Positions 41,443 through 49,556 of a stretch of 64,000 bases of DNA are shown piece by piece. The translations under genes were made by a program, and so were the position numbers. The notes beneath the pieces were generated by a model that saw nothing but the letters and a program-made list of their open reading frames with translations, ran no database searches and had not been told where the DNA came from. Source of the stretch: Candidatus Corynebacterium faecigallinarum. Lineage in GTDB: Bacteria; Actinomycetota; Actinomycetes; Mycobacteriales; Mycobacteriaceae. Positions within the stretch are counted from its first letter, which is position 1; every line of letters begins with the position of its first letter. The DNA is taken from positions 1 through 64,000 of the forward strand of contig DWVP01000003.1 in NCBI GenBank assembly GCA_019120175.1, read 5' to 3'.

Positions 41443-42219
41443 CTACTCCACGCCACCCAGGCGATTCAGCGGCCAGACCTTGAACTGCACCTTGCCGACG
41501 ACGTTGTCCAGCGGGATCGTGCCGTCCAGCGGGTCACCGGCGAGGTGGTAGTAGCGCGAGTCCTTCGAGTTGGTGCGGTTGTCACCCATCAGCCACAAGG
41601 AGTCCTCCGGGACCTCGACCGGGCCGAAGTACTCACCCTGGCAAGCGTCCGACCCGGTGCGCGGGTCGACGGCGTAGGCCATCGGGTCCATGGTGTAGGA
41701 GTCGTCGACCTTCTCCCCGTCCACCATGATGCCGGGGTCACCCTCCTGGCACTGCACGGTCTGCCCACCGGTGGCGATCACACGCTTGACCAGGGTGAAC
41801 TCATCAGGTGCGAGGATGCCGATCTTCTCCAGGCCATTCTGCATCGCAGCAACCAGCGCCTGGTCGGAGCGGATGGACACGTAGTCCTCGTTCCACGCCT
41901 CGGTGCCGGTGTAGACGACCACGTCGCCCTGTTCGACATCACCGAAACGGTAGGAGAGCTTGTCGACGAAGATGCGGTCGTCGGTGCAGTCGTCGCAGCC
42001 GACCAGCGTGGGCTCCATCGACTCCGACGGGATCTGGTACAGCCGCCCGATGAAGGTGTTGAACAGCCCGAGGAGCAGAATCGCCACGATGAAGGTGAGG
42101 ACGTACTCCGCCCACACCGGCATCTTCTTCTTTTTCGCCGCAGCGCCGCCGGCAGCACCGGACGACACCGGACCGGACGGATTCACGGGCTCTGGTTCCA
42201 CTGCTCTGCTGTCACTCAC
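41443..42219 (-). CDS. lepB: Signal peptidase I
   Basis: 258 residues, membrane-bound Ser/Lys endopeptidase that removes Sec/Tat signal peptides. One N-terminal helix (VLTFIVAILLLGLFNTFIG, about 40-58) is followed by the catalytic Ser motif IPSESMEPTL, the catalytic Lys region LVKRVIATGGQTVQC, and GDNRTNSKDSRYY (box E). Start is GTG at 42219, supported by a TAGGCT box exactly 7 nt upstream; upstream in-frame codons would lie inside the promoter. Confidence 0.93.
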   Translation of the reverse strand: MSDSRAVEPEPVNPSGPVSSGAAGGAAAKKKKMPVWAEYVLTFIVAILLLGLFNTFIGRLYQIPSESMEPTLVGCDDCTDDRIFVDKLSYRFGDVEQGDVVVYTGTEAWNEDYVSIRSDQALVAAMQNGLEKIGILAPDEFTLVKRVIATGGQTVQCQEGDPGIMVDGEKVDDSYTMDPMAYAVDPRTGSDACQGEYFGPVEVPEDSLWLMGDNRTNSKDSRYYHLAGDPLDGTIPLDNVVGKVQFKVWPLNRLGGVE

Positions 42220-42226
42220 CCTTGAG

Positions 42227-42232
42227 AGCCTA
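42227..42232 (-). promoter_or_regulatory. Leaderless -10 box for lepB
   Basis: TAGGCT (minus strand), 7 nt before the GTG start at 42219. Confidence 0.5.
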
Positions 42233-42308
42233 TCCGGTAGACCCTCCGAACTGCCCACTGACGCGCATGAGCTGTGTCTCGCCGAATCCACACCGGCCAG
42301 CCACCGAC

Positions 42309-43085
42309 CTACCCGTTGACCGCGAACCAGCGTCCCGCGATCCGGTTCAGCGTCACCTCCATGTCGTACAGGGTACTGAGGTTCACCGAGGTCATGGTTT
42401 CCGCCACCGGCCCGGCGGCGAGCACCGTCCCGTCCTTCACCATGAGCACATCGGTCGTGGAGGCGGCGACCTCTTCGACGTGGTGGGTGATCAACACCGA
42501 GGTCAGGGCCGGGAGTTGGACGCGCATCTCGTCGATGACCCGCAGCAGTGTCTCGCGCCCGGGCAGGTCCAGGCCGGTGGACGGTTCGTCGAGCAGCAGC
42601 AGTTCCGGGTCGGTGACCAGTGCCCGGGCGATCAGGGTGCGGGCCTTCTCCCCCTGGCTCATCTGGCTCCACGGTCGCTCGGTGCGCCCTGCCATCCCCA
42701 CCAGCTCGATGACCTCCTCGGCGCGCTCGCGGTGGGCGTCGGTGTAGTCGAAGCGTCGGAGGTAGCCGTTGGACGCCGAGACCCCGGACAGCACCGCCTC
42801 GGCGCAGCTGATGTCGTCGAGACGTTGTTTCGGGTCGACGTAGCCGATGCGCTTCTGCAGTTCGCGGGTGTCGGTGCGTCCCAACGTCTCGCCGAGGACC
42901 TCCACGGTGCCGTCCGTGGGGTACAACCGCGCACCGACGAGTTTGAGGATGGTGGACTTACCCGCGCCGTTGGGCCCGAGCACCGCCCAGTGGCTACCGG
43001 TGGGCACGGCGAGGGTCACGTCATGGATGAGGTGCTTGTCGCCGCGTCGGACGGAGACATCGGTGATACTCAGGGCAATACTCAT
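42309..43085 (-). CDS. ABC transporter ATP-binding protein (single ATPase)
   Basis: 258 residues. Walker A GPNGAGKST (about 37-45), a Q-loop region KRIGYVDPKQRLDD, signature MSQGEKARTLIARAL, Walker B LLLLDEPSTGLD and switch His in LITHHVEEV. The family resembles ModF/YlmA-type ATPases or iron-siderophore ATPases; no permease gene is adjacent. It shares a 43-nt divergent promoter region with the MFS gene. A TAACCT box lies 8 nt before the ATG. Confidence 0.88.
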   Translation of the reverse strand: MSIALSITDVSVRRGDKHLIHDVTLAVPTGSHWAVLGPNGAGKSTILKLVGARLYPTDGTVEVLGETLGRTDTRELQKRIGYVDPKQRLDDISCAEAVLSGVSASNGYLRRFDYTDAHRERAEEVIELVGMAGRTERPWSQMSQGEKARTLIARALVTDPELLLLDEPSTGLDLPGRETLLRVIDEMRVQLPALTSVLITHHVEEVAASTTDVLMVKDGTVLAAGPVAETMTSVNLSTLYDMEVTLNRIAGRWFAVNG

Positions 43086-43115
43086 GCCCCAGGAGGTTAC
43101 TCCTCAGGTGTTTGG

Positions 43116-43121
43116 TAGATT
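43116..43121 (+). promoter_or_regulatory. Leaderless -10 box for MFS gene
   Basis: TAGATT followed by 7 nt and ATG at 43129. Confidence 0.5.
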
Positions 43122-43128
43122 CCTCCGA

Positions 43129-44367
43129 ATGTCACGAAAAGCGTCGCGGATCTCCCTGCCTGTCCTCGGGATCATCTTGGTCGCCGCGAACCTGCGCGCC
43201 GCCCTGACCACCGTCGGCCCGGTGCTCAGCGACATCCAGGACGATCTGCGACTCACGTCGTCCGCCGCGTCCTACCTGGTCAGCCTGCCGCTGCTGGGGT
43301 TCGCGGTGATCTCCCCGGTGGCCCCGCTACTGGCGCGGCGCTTCGGCCTGGAGCGCATCGTCGTCATCGCGCTGGCGGTACTGGCGACGGGCCTGCTGTT
43401 GCGCTCCACCCCGCCGGACGCACTGCTGTGGTTGGGCACGGCCTTGATCGGCATGGCGATCGCAGTGCTGAACGTGGTGCTGCCGGCCTGGGTGAAGCGC
43501 GACTTCCCCACCTCGATCGGCCAGGTCACCGGCACGTACGCCGCAGTGCAGTCCGGGGTGGCGGCGATCGCGTCCGGCGTGGCGGTGCCGGTGGCGGGCC
43601 TGAGTGCGTTGGGCTGGCGGTTGCCGCTGGGCATGTGGGCCGGCCTGGCACTGATCGCGCTGGGGGTACTGCTGCCGATGCTGCGGAAGCGTCCTGCGCC
43701 GACGGCGGGGACGGCGCCAAGCGCGACGGGAACGACTGCCCGCACGGCCACAGACACCCGGAACGTCCACCCTCGTCAGGACGCCGCCCCCACCCCGCGC
43801 CCCCTGTGGCGCAGCGCGCTGACCTGGCAGGTGACGGGGTTCATGGGCCTGCAGTCCACCCACTTCTACGTCCTGGTCACCTGGCTGTCCACCATCGAGC
43901 GGGACGCCGGAATCAGTGACATCGCCGCCGGAACCCACATGTTCCTGGTCAACGCCTTCGGCATCGTCGGCAGCCTGGTCTGCTCGGCCCTGATCGCCCG
44001 ACACCGTGACCAGCGGTTCATCGGCGCGATCCTACCGTTGTTCCTGCTGGCGTCCTCACTGGGGCTTCTTCTCGCTCCGGAGGCCGCCACCCTGTGGGCG
44101 ATCCTGGCCGGCCTCGGCGGCGGGGCCAGCATCACCCTGTCACTGTCCTTGTTCGGTCTTCGTACCCGACACCACACCGCCGCGGCGTCCCTGTCGGGCC
44201 TGGCGCAGAGCATCGGTTATGTGCTGGCCGCAGTCGGTCCGGTGGCCGTCGGCGCGCTGCATGACGCCACCGGATCGTGGTCGCCGGCACTGGTGTCTCT
44301 GGTGGTCATCGACGTGATCCTCATCGGTGCCGGCTACCTCGCCGGACGGGACCGGACGGTGGACTGA
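43129..44367 (+). CDS. MFS transporter, CynX/NimT family
   Basis: 412 residues with twelve predicted helices. The first helix motif ILVAANLRAALTTVGPVLSDIQ (about 15-36) is typical of CynX (cyanate) and NimT (2-nitroimidazole) transporters. The central loop (about 185-220) is Ala/Thr/Arg-rich and disordered. Substrate is unknown. The longer open frame to the left is rejected because a leaderless promoter precedes this ATG and the upstream part lies inside the ABC gene. Confidence 0.88.
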   Translation: MSRKASRISLPVLGIILVAANLRAALTTVGPVLSDIQDDLRLTSSAASYLVSLPLLGFAVISPVAPLLARRFGLERIVVIALAVLATGLLLRSTPPDALLWLGTALIGMAIAVLNVVLPAWVKRDFPTSIGQVTGTYAAVQSGVAAIASGVAVPVAGLSALGWRLPLGMWAGLALIALGVLLPMLRKRPAPTAGTAPSATGTTARTATDTRNVHPRQDAAPTPRPLWRSALTWQVTGFMGLQSTHFYVLVTWLSTIERDAGISDIAAGTHMFLVNAFGIVGSLVCSALIARHRDQRFIGAILPLFLLASSLGLLLAPEAATLWAILAGLGGGASITLSLSLFGLRTRHHTAAASLSGLAQSIGYVLAAVGPVAVGALHDATGSWSPALVSLVVIDVILIGAGYLAGRDRTVD

Positions 44368-44630
44368 CTGCGGATTGACGGCGCTGGGCAACGCCTGCCC
44401 CCGTTATCGGGGTGTGATCGCAGGTCATCTGGCAGTTTCTCACCGCATTCGGTAAGTTCGTCTGCGGCACCTGGTCGTTTGCCGACAAAAGCACCGCCCG
44501 GACGCCCGACCTCGGCCCCGCCACCCCTGGGGCCCACGCGGTTGCACGCTTGACGCGTCCAGCCGTGGGCGCTTCCCGCCGACAGCGACAAGCTGTTCCA
44601 GTGCGGACAATATGGAGCACCCTGCGACTA

Positions 44631-44660
44631 CCCCGGACCTCGTGAGAGGCCGGGGTTTTC
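44631..44660 (+). terminator. Intrinsic terminator inside the alkB upstream region
   Basis: CCCCGG(A)CCTC pairs with GAGGCCGGGG around GTGA, followed by TTTTC. This is the most canonical rho-independent terminator in the window, yet it is 264 nt past the MFS stop. Confidence 0.75.
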
Positions 44661-44916
44661 TCGTGTCCGGACCAGATGGCGGGACCACGGACCCCGCCCC
44701 GGAACATGTACCGGGCACTCCAAATCCCACCTCTGTGACCCGCCCCGCCTCCGGTCGCCACCCCCGGCCTAGGGGTGCGCTAGTGAGGCTATCCATTCCT
44801 CATGCGAACGCCATATCCGCAGGTCATCAGAATCTGGAATGTTTCCTCCAGGGAATTTTCTAATTCCATTGTGGAGCCTAACTACGCCTTGTATCGTCTA
44901 TCGCACCTCAAAAATA

Positions 44917-44932
44917 TGTGTCTTGAGACACA
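44917..44932. promoter_or_regulatory. Operator-like palindrome upstream of alkB
   Basis: TGTGTCT-TG-AGACACA, perfect 7-bp arms, 33 nt before the alkB ATG. It keeps the outer TGTG-N8-CACA of GlxR sites but lacks the inner A/T, so either a degenerate GlxR site or an operator of another regulator is possible. Confidence 0.55.
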
Positions 44933-44965
44933 CTTCCAGCCAACCTAACGGAGGTTGACACCGTC

Positions 44966-46225
44966 ATGACGACGACAGAACGAAAGCCGACAGGTGCCGA
45001 CGACGGCACACCGATCGAACAGCCCTTCACCCAGAACCAGAAGAAGTGGGTCGACAAGAAGAAGTACGCCTGGATCTTCTCCATGGTCCCCGCGGCGATC
45101 CCCCTGATCATCTGGGGCATCGTCGAGTGGATGAAGGCGATCAACGCACCCGAGTTCATGGTGCACGCGTCCTGGTTCCTCGGCCCGATCGCCGTGTTCA
45201 TCCTGATCCCGATCGGCGACTTCGTCCTCGGCCGTGACGGCGAGAACGCCCCCGAGGAGTTCGTCCCGTGGCTGGAGGAGACCAAGTACTACCGGATCAT
45301 CTCCTACCTGTACTTCCCCATCATGCTGGCCAGCCTGGTGCTGTGCTGCTGGCAGTGGACCTACGGCGGCCTGGAATGGTACGACAAGCTCGGCCTCGCA
45401 TGGTCGATGGGCATGACCTCCGGTATCGGCATCGTCGCCGCCCATGAGCTCGGCCACAAGAAGGGCAGCTTCGAGCGCTGGCTCGGCAAGATCGTCCTCG
45501 CTGTGCCCGCCTACGGCCACTTCTACGTCGAGCACAACAAGGGTCACCACGTGAAAGTCGCCACCCCGGAGGACCCGGTGAGCTCCCGGATGGGCGAGGA
45601 CGCCTACTCCTACCTGCTGCGCTCCATCCCGAAGCAGATCCCCCGCTCCTGGAACATCGAGAAGAAGCGCCTGGAGCGCGGCGGCAAGAGCCAGTTCAAC
45701 CTGGACAACGACGTCCTCAACGCCTGGCTGGCGACCGTCGTTCTGTGGGGCGTCCTGCTCGCCGTCTTCGGCATCAACATCCTGCCGTACATGCTGGTCC
45801 AGGCGATCATCGGCATCGCCCTGCTGGAGTTCGTCAACTATCTGGAGCACTACGGCCTGCTGCGCCAGAAGCTCGAGGACGGCCGCTACGAGCGCTGCTC
45901 CCCCGAGCACTCCTGGAACTCGGACAACCTGACGACCAACATCTTCCTGTACCAGCTGCAGCGCCACTCCGACCACCACGCCAACCCGACCCGTCGGTAC
46001 CAGTCGCTGCGCTCGGACGTCTTCGCCCCGGAGCTGCCCGCCGGCTACGCGACGATGATCGCCGCCGCCGCGGTTCCCCCGGTGTGGTTCTGGATCATGG
46101 ACAAGAAGCTGATGCAGTACTACAACTACGACCTCGACCGCGCCAACCTGCACCCCTCCAAAGCCGCCAAGCTGCGCGCCAAGTGGGGCGGCAAGGCACC
46201 CGTCTCCGAGACCGCAGGAGCCTAG
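44966..46225 (+). CDS. alkB: Alkane 1-monooxygenase (integral-membrane diiron hydroxylase)
   Basis: 419 residues. Hydroxylates medium/long-chain n-alkanes at the terminal carbon using O2 and electrons from rubredoxin. The diiron histidine boxes are all present: HELGHKK (160-166), HFYVEHNKGHHVKVATPEDP (185-204, including the AlkB-specific NKGHH), NYLEHYGLLR near 291, and LQRHSDHHANPTRRYQSLR near 331. Six helices can be seen. ACGGAGG precedes the ATG by about 11 nt. It heads the alkB-orf132-rubA-rubA-rubB cluster. Confidence 0.96.
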   Translation: MTTTERKPTGADDGTPIEQPFTQNQKKWVDKKKYAWIFSMVPAAIPLIIWGIVEWMKAINAPEFMVHASWFLGPIAVFILIPIGDFVLGRDGENAPEEFVPWLEETKYYRIISYLYFPIMLASLVLCCWQWTYGGLEWYDKLGLAWSMGMTSGIGIVAAHELGHKKGSFERWLGKIVLAVPAYGHFYVEHNKGHHVKVATPEDPVSSRMGEDAYSYLLRSIPKQIPRSWNIEKKRLERGGKSQFNLDNDVLNAWLATVVLWGVLLAVFGINILPYMLVQAIIGIALLEFVNYLEHYGLLRQKLEDGRYERCSPEHSWNSDNLTTNIFLYQLQRHSDHHANPTRRYQSLRSDVFAPELPAGYATMIAAAAVPPVWFWIMDKKLMQYYNYDLDRANLHPSKAAKLRAKWGGKAPVSETAGA

Positions 46226-46230
46226 GCACA

Positions 46231-46629
46231 ATGTCCACGACTGCACCCAAGAAGACCTCCGGTTCCGCCACCCAGACCGATCTGGACGCCCTCCGCGCCG
46301 CCGGTGGCGGGAACATCCCGGAGAACCAGGCGCCGCCGCAGAAGATGACGAACCCCACGTTCCACTACACCATGTGCATCGGGCTGACCGTCCTCGGTCT
46401 CGCCACGCTGGTCCTGGGGATCCTCGGCTGGACCGGAACGGCCTTCCTCAAGGAGGCCTACCCCTGGCTGATCGCCATCTCCCTGTTCTTCACGCTCCCG
46501 GGCCTCGTCGGGCTCTACCGTGGGCCGGGCGTCCCGTCCACCCACGTCATTCCCCGGCCGAAGAACCGCAAGCCGATCGACTACGCCGCCGGTGCCGGCG
46601 GTGCGGCGGGCCCGGCGCCCAGCGCCTGA
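46231..46629 (+). CDS. Two-helix membrane protein of unknown function in the alkane operon
   Basis: 132 residues. A hydrophilic N-terminus (about 1-44, Thr/Gly/Pro-rich), then two membrane helices (MCIGLTVLGLATLVLGILG, about 48-66, and YPWLIAISLFFTLPGLVGLY, about 77-96) and a basic C-terminus with RPKNRKPIDY then Ala/Gly. The ATG is 5 nt after the alkB stop; CAGGAG (overlapping the end of alkB) lies 11-16 nt upstream. I do not recognise the family. Its place between alkB and the first rubredoxin suggests a subunit or assembly/anchoring factor for the hydroxylase. Confidence 0.85.
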   Translation: MSTTAPKKTSGSATQTDLDALRAAGGGNIPENQAPPQKMTNPTFHYTMCIGLTVLGLATLVLGILGWTGTAFLKEAYPWLIAISLFFTLPGLVGLYRGPGVPSTHVIPRPKNRKPIDYAAGAGGAAGPAPSA

Positions 46630-46701
46630 CAATCACCACTCACCTCCTGACCACACCTGACCGTGCTTGACCCATAAGACCCGAGAAGAGAGGACGCCAC
46701 C

Positions 46702-46869
46702 GTGGCTGTCTACCAGTGCCCCCTGTGCGACTACCGAGTCGACACCGAAGCCGGCGACGACGCAGAGGGCTTCGCCCCCGGATTCGACTGGGAGAACGAA
46801 GTTCCCGAAGACTGGTTCTGCCCCGACTGCGGAGTCCGTGACAAGGTGGACTTCGAGAAGGTCGGCTAG
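46702..46869 (+). CDS. rubA: Rubredoxin, AlkG1 type
   Basis: 55 residues binding one Fe(SCys)4. The iron-binding pairs are CPLCDY (residues 6-11) and CPDCGVRDK (about 40-48). The Arg shortly after the second CPDCG is a feature reported for AlkG1-type rubredoxins, which did not substitute for Pseudomonas AlkG in electron transfer. GTG start at 46702 with AGAGAGG upstream. The gene is too short for many ORF cut-offs but fully conserved in pattern. Confidence 0.92.
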   Translation: MAVYQCPLCDYRVDTEAGDDAEGFAPGFDWENEVPEDWFCPDCGVRDKVDFEKVG

Positions 46870-46928
46870 ACGGCGCAGGTCCGCACCCGGACCCTGCCGC
46901 CTGGCCATGTGAAAGAAAGGACGCTCCC

Positions 46929-47111
46929 ATGGACGACTATAAGGTTTATGAATGCCTGCAGTGCGGATACATCTACGACGAGGCTGAAGGCGACCCGGAC
47001 GAGGGTTTCGAGCCCGGTACCCGCTGGGAGGACATCCCCGACGACTGGGAGTGCCCGGACTGCGGCGCGGCGAAGGCCGACTTCGAGATGGTCCAGATCA
47101 GCCGCGAGTAG
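46929..47111 (+). CDS. rubA: Rubredoxin, AlkG2 type
   Basis: 60 residues. Iron cysteines in [19 protein letters not shown] (about 8-26) and [12 protein letters not shown] (about 43-54), with the aromatic core residues of canonical rubredoxins ([14 protein letters not shown]). AlkG2-type rubredoxins are the ones that pass electrons to AlkB from rubredoxin reductase. Good ribosome site GAAAGGA upstream of the ATG. Confidence 0.95.
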   Translation: MDDYKVYECLQCGYIYDEAEGDPDEGFEPGTRWEDIPDDWECPDCGAAKADFEMVQISRE

Positions 47112-47142
47112 TCTGCCGACTCCCCTTCCCCGGGCCGACGGG

Positions 47143-47174
47143 AAGTGCCACCACCGTCATCGGCGGTGACACTT
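47143..47174 (+). terminator. Terminator/attenuator-like hairpin between rubA and rubB
   Basis: AAGTGCCACCACCG pairs with CGGCGGTGACACTT at 12 of 14 positions around TCAT, and the 3' side runs into TTTTC. It would end or reduce transcription before the reductase gene. Confidence 0.5.
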
Positions 47175-47243
47175 TTCGCGACCTGGGGTTTTGTCGTCAC
47201 ACCCCACCCACCCGCACACACCGTTCTGCTCCAGGAAGGCCTC

Positions 47244-48491
47244 ATGTCCACCAGCACCCACCGCATCGCCGTCATCGGCGGCGGCGTCGCCGCACACACC
47301 CTCGTCAAGGCCTACGCCACCGCATCGGACGCTGCGTCCGATGCGTCCGATGCGTCCGACACCACCATCGACATCTTCACCACCGAACCCCACGCCCCCT
47401 ACCGGCGTCCCGAGGTGAACAAGGGGATCCTGCTCAAGGGCAAGACCCCCGCCGACGTCGCCCTGCCTGCCGCGCCGCTGGAGACCCCCGGAGTCACCCT
47501 GCACCTGTCGACCCCGGTCACCCACATCGACACGGACGCCCGCACCCTCACCGCCGGCGGCACCACCTACCAGTGGGACCAGCTGGTCATCGCCACCGGC
47601 GCGGGCCCGCGCCTGCTCGACCCCGCGGAGACCCCGTGGCAGGCCGGCCGCGACGTCCACTACATCCGCACCCCGGAGCATTCCACCGCGCTGCGTGCCC
47701 GGTTGGACGAGCTGGACGCCGAGGACACCGTCGTCGTGGTCGGTGGTGGTGTGCTGGGCCTGGAGGCCGCCTCCGCCGCCACGACGATCGGTGACGCGCC
47801 GGTGCATGTCCTGGAGATGGCCGACGAGGTCTGCTCCCGGATGCTGCCGCCGGCCGCCTCCCAGTGGCTGCGTGAACGTCACGCCGAGAACAGGGTTTCC
47901 GTGACCTGTGGTTTGGACGCTGCGGCGCTCGCCGCGGAGATCGACCGGTTGGATCCGGCGGTGGTCGTCGTCTCCGTCGGTGCGGTGCGCGACACGATGT
48001 TGGCCGAGGACGCCGGCATCGCCGTCGGTTCCGGCCCCGGTGGCGGCATCATCGTCGACCCCGCCGGTCGGACGTCCGCACCAAACGTGTGGGCGGTAGG
48101 CGACTGTGTCGAGGTCCACGGGGTCGTCGACGGGGTGGAGGTGACGGTGCGTCCCGAGGACGAGGGGTCGGCCCGTGCGTTGGGCACCATCGTCGGACGC
48201 CAGCTCGGAGCCGGGAACGACTCCGGCGACGCTGCCGGCTCCTACCTTGAGGAGCAGCGACGTGGCTGGACGAACCAGTACGGACTGATGCTCAACACCC
48301 TCGGCGAGGCGGGACTGGTCGAGGGCCGGCGCGAGCAGGTGGAGCTGTCCTCCCCCGAGGAACTCGTGGTCTACACGGTGGCACCCGCCGCCGACGGCTC
48401 CGGCGACGTAGTCGTCGGGGTCACGACGGTGGGACGCAGCCCCGAGGTCCGTGCGGCCAAGGGTGCGGTCGGCACCGTCCTGACTGCCTGA
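47244..48491 (+). CDS. rubB: Rubredoxin reductase (FAD/NAD(P)H)
   Basis: 415 residues, two Rossmann folds of the pyridine nucleotide-disulfide reductase family. FAD motif IAVIGGGVAAHTLVKAYA (8-25); KGILLKGK and VIATGAGPR; NAD motif VVVVGGGVLGLEAASAA (about 160-176); FAD second motif VWAVGDCVEV (about 282). It transfers electrons from NAD(P)H to rubredoxin for AlkB. A 9-bp repeat adds an Ala-Ser-Asp linker near residues 30-40. AGGAAGG precedes the ATG by 4 nt. Order and spacing fit the alk cluster; the 132-nt gap carries the hairpin above. Confidence 0.92.
   Translation: MSTSTHRIAVIGGGVAAHTLVKAYATASDAASDASDASDTTIDIFTTEPHAPYRRPEVNKGILLKGKTPADVALPAAPLETPGVTLHLSTPVTHIDTDARTLTAGGTTYQWDQLVIATGAGPRLLDPAETPWQAGRDVHYIRTPEHSTALRARLDELDAEDTVVVVGGGVLGLEAASAATTIGDAPVHVLEMADEVCSRMLPPAASQWLRERHAENRVSVTCGLDAAALAAEIDRLDPAVVVVSVGAVRDTMLAEDAGIAVGSGPGGGIIVDPAGRTSAPNVWAVGDCVEVHGVVDGVEVTVRPEDEGSARALGTIVGRQLGAGNDSGDAAGSYLEEQRRGWTNQYGLMLNTLGEAGLVEGRREQVELSSPEELVVYTVAPAADGSGDVVVGVTTVGRSPEVRAAKGAVGTVLTA
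47333..47359 (+). repeat. 9-bp tandem repeat (3 units) in rubB
   Basis: TGCGTCCGA three times, encoding Ala-Ser-Asp repeats. Confidence 0.85.
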
Positions 48492-48530
48492 GCCCTGGCC
48501 TGTGGCCCCTGACCGTAGGACATCTGCCCC

Positions 48531-48605
48531 GGTGTCGCTAAGTGTCCCCATTTCGGTCATCCCATGTGTAGTCGAGTGACCAATTCGGGTACAGCTAGCG
48601 ACACC
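48531..48605. repeat. 75-nt quasi-palindrome
   Basis: Arms 48531-48559 and 48577-48605 pair at 22 of 29 positions; outer GGTGTCGCTA / TAGCGACACC is perfect. It precedes the terminator at 48637 in a convergent junction. Confidence 0.6.
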
Positions 48606-48636
48606 TGAACCAAGAGCGCTGACCTCGGAACCAGAA

Positions 48637-48663
48637 GAACCCCCGGCACCATGCCGGGGGTTC
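48637..48663. terminator. Strong stem-loop terminator
   Basis: GAACCCCCGGCA (48637-48648), loop CCA, then the perfect complement (48652-48663). It separates the alk cluster from the convergent membrane-protein pair. Confidence 0.75.
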
Positions 48664-48676
48664 AAGTGGTGCCGTC

Positions 48677-49537
48677 CTACTGCTGGACGGGCTGCCGGGC
48701 CGGCAGGATGCGGCCCTCGCCCTTGATGACATAGAACACGGTGACAGCCAGGACGAGAAGGCCGAGGATCAGGCCGAAGATCGACCCGATGCCGACGGCG
48801 GCGTCGATCGAGGCAGTCTCGAACTCCTCGCCGAAGTCCGACATGAATGATCCGCTGCCGCCGACCACGCCGAAGAAGTCTGCGGCGCCGAACTTGGTGA
48901 CCAGTGCGATGAAGCTGTAGATGGTCAGCAGGCCGCCACCGACGGCGGCGAGAAGGGCTCCGGCCTTCGGCGCCGAGCTGGTGGCCAGCATGACCGCGCC
49001 GGCGATGAGCAGCACGATGACCAGCAGGGCGATGTAGAGGTACAGGGTCCGGGTGATGGCGTCACCGCCGGCGGTGATGACACCGAAGCCGTTCATCGGC
49101 GCCGCCTCGCCGTCGGCCTCCATCGTCCCCCAGGGGAAGAAGAAGTTACCGATGCTCAGCAGGAGCAGAACGCCGACGGCCGCGGCGACGTACAGCGGCG
49201 TGAGCAGGTCGGTCAGTGTATCCATCGCCGAGTTCTTCGGGGCACCGGCGGCGGGAACCCCCCACTGCGGCCCGGTGGGACGCTGCGCCAGGGCGATGAT
49301 CGAGGGGATGCTCGGCTCGTCGTCGCCCGGGGCGTCCAGGGCGTGGTCGTACTCGGTGCGCTTGGCGGGGTCGCCGAGGACGGCCCGGGCAGCGGATACC
49401 TCGCTGACCTGCGGGGTGTCGTCGGTGAAGCCGTTGCTGCGCAGCTCGGAGAGGCGGCGGTCCAGCTGCTCGGCGAGCTGCTCCGGCGGCTCCGCGCGGG
49501 AGAGGCCGAGACTGGTGTAGAGGTCGTAACCCGACAT
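48677..49537 (-). CDS. Membrane protein with J-domain-like N-terminus, paralogue A
   Basis: 286 residues. The first 70 (YDLYTSLGLSRAEPPEQLAEQLDRRL...AARAVLGDPAKRTEYDHALD) follow the helical layout of a J domain, with the typical KRxEYDxALD ending, but there is no HPD. Four membrane helices follow (about 114-135, 165-190, 195-218, 245-272). GAGA ribosome site lies about 10 nt before the ATG. It is the second gene after its paralogue (19-nt gap). Function unknown; a membrane-anchored co-chaperone-like scaffold is one possibility. Confidence 0.82.
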   Translation of the reverse strand: MSGYDLYTSLGLSRAEPPEQLAEQLDRRLSELRSNGFTDDTPQVSEVSAARAVLGDPAKRTEYDHALDAPGDDEPSIPSIIALAQRPTGPQWGVPAAGAPKNSAMDTLTDLLTPLYVAAAVGVLLLLSIGNFFFPWGTMEADGEAAPMNGFGVITAGGDAITRTLYLYIALLVIVLLIAGAVMLATSSAPKAGALLAAVGGGLLTIYSFIALVTKFGAADFFGVVGGSGSFMSDFGEEFETASIDAAVGIGSIFGLILGLLVLAVTVFYVIKGEGRILPARQPVQQ

Positions 49538-49556
49538 GATGTGTCTCCTTCTCTTT

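Larger units (their letters stand above)
44368..44965. other. 598-bp intergenic region before alkB
   Basis: No protein gene is supported; the open frames on both strands have no ribosome site, promoter or recognisable product. It holds a small CCCCG-TTAT-CGGGG hairpin (44399-44412), a strong intrinsic terminator (44631-44660), an AT-rich segment with GGAATT-TTCT-AATTCC (44852-44867), and an operator-like palindrome (44917-44932) just before alkB. Confidence 0.6.

Noticed and set aside
44435..44640. Plus-strand frame with a hydrophobic QFLTAFGKFVCGTWSF segment resembling a small porin or peptide
   Set aside because: There is no start codon after the in-frame stop just upstream, and the remainder is Arg-rich nonsense.
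44321..44761. Minus-strand open frame in the alkB upstream region
   Set aside because: No start signals, Arg/Gly-rich translation, and it runs through a strong terminator hairpin.
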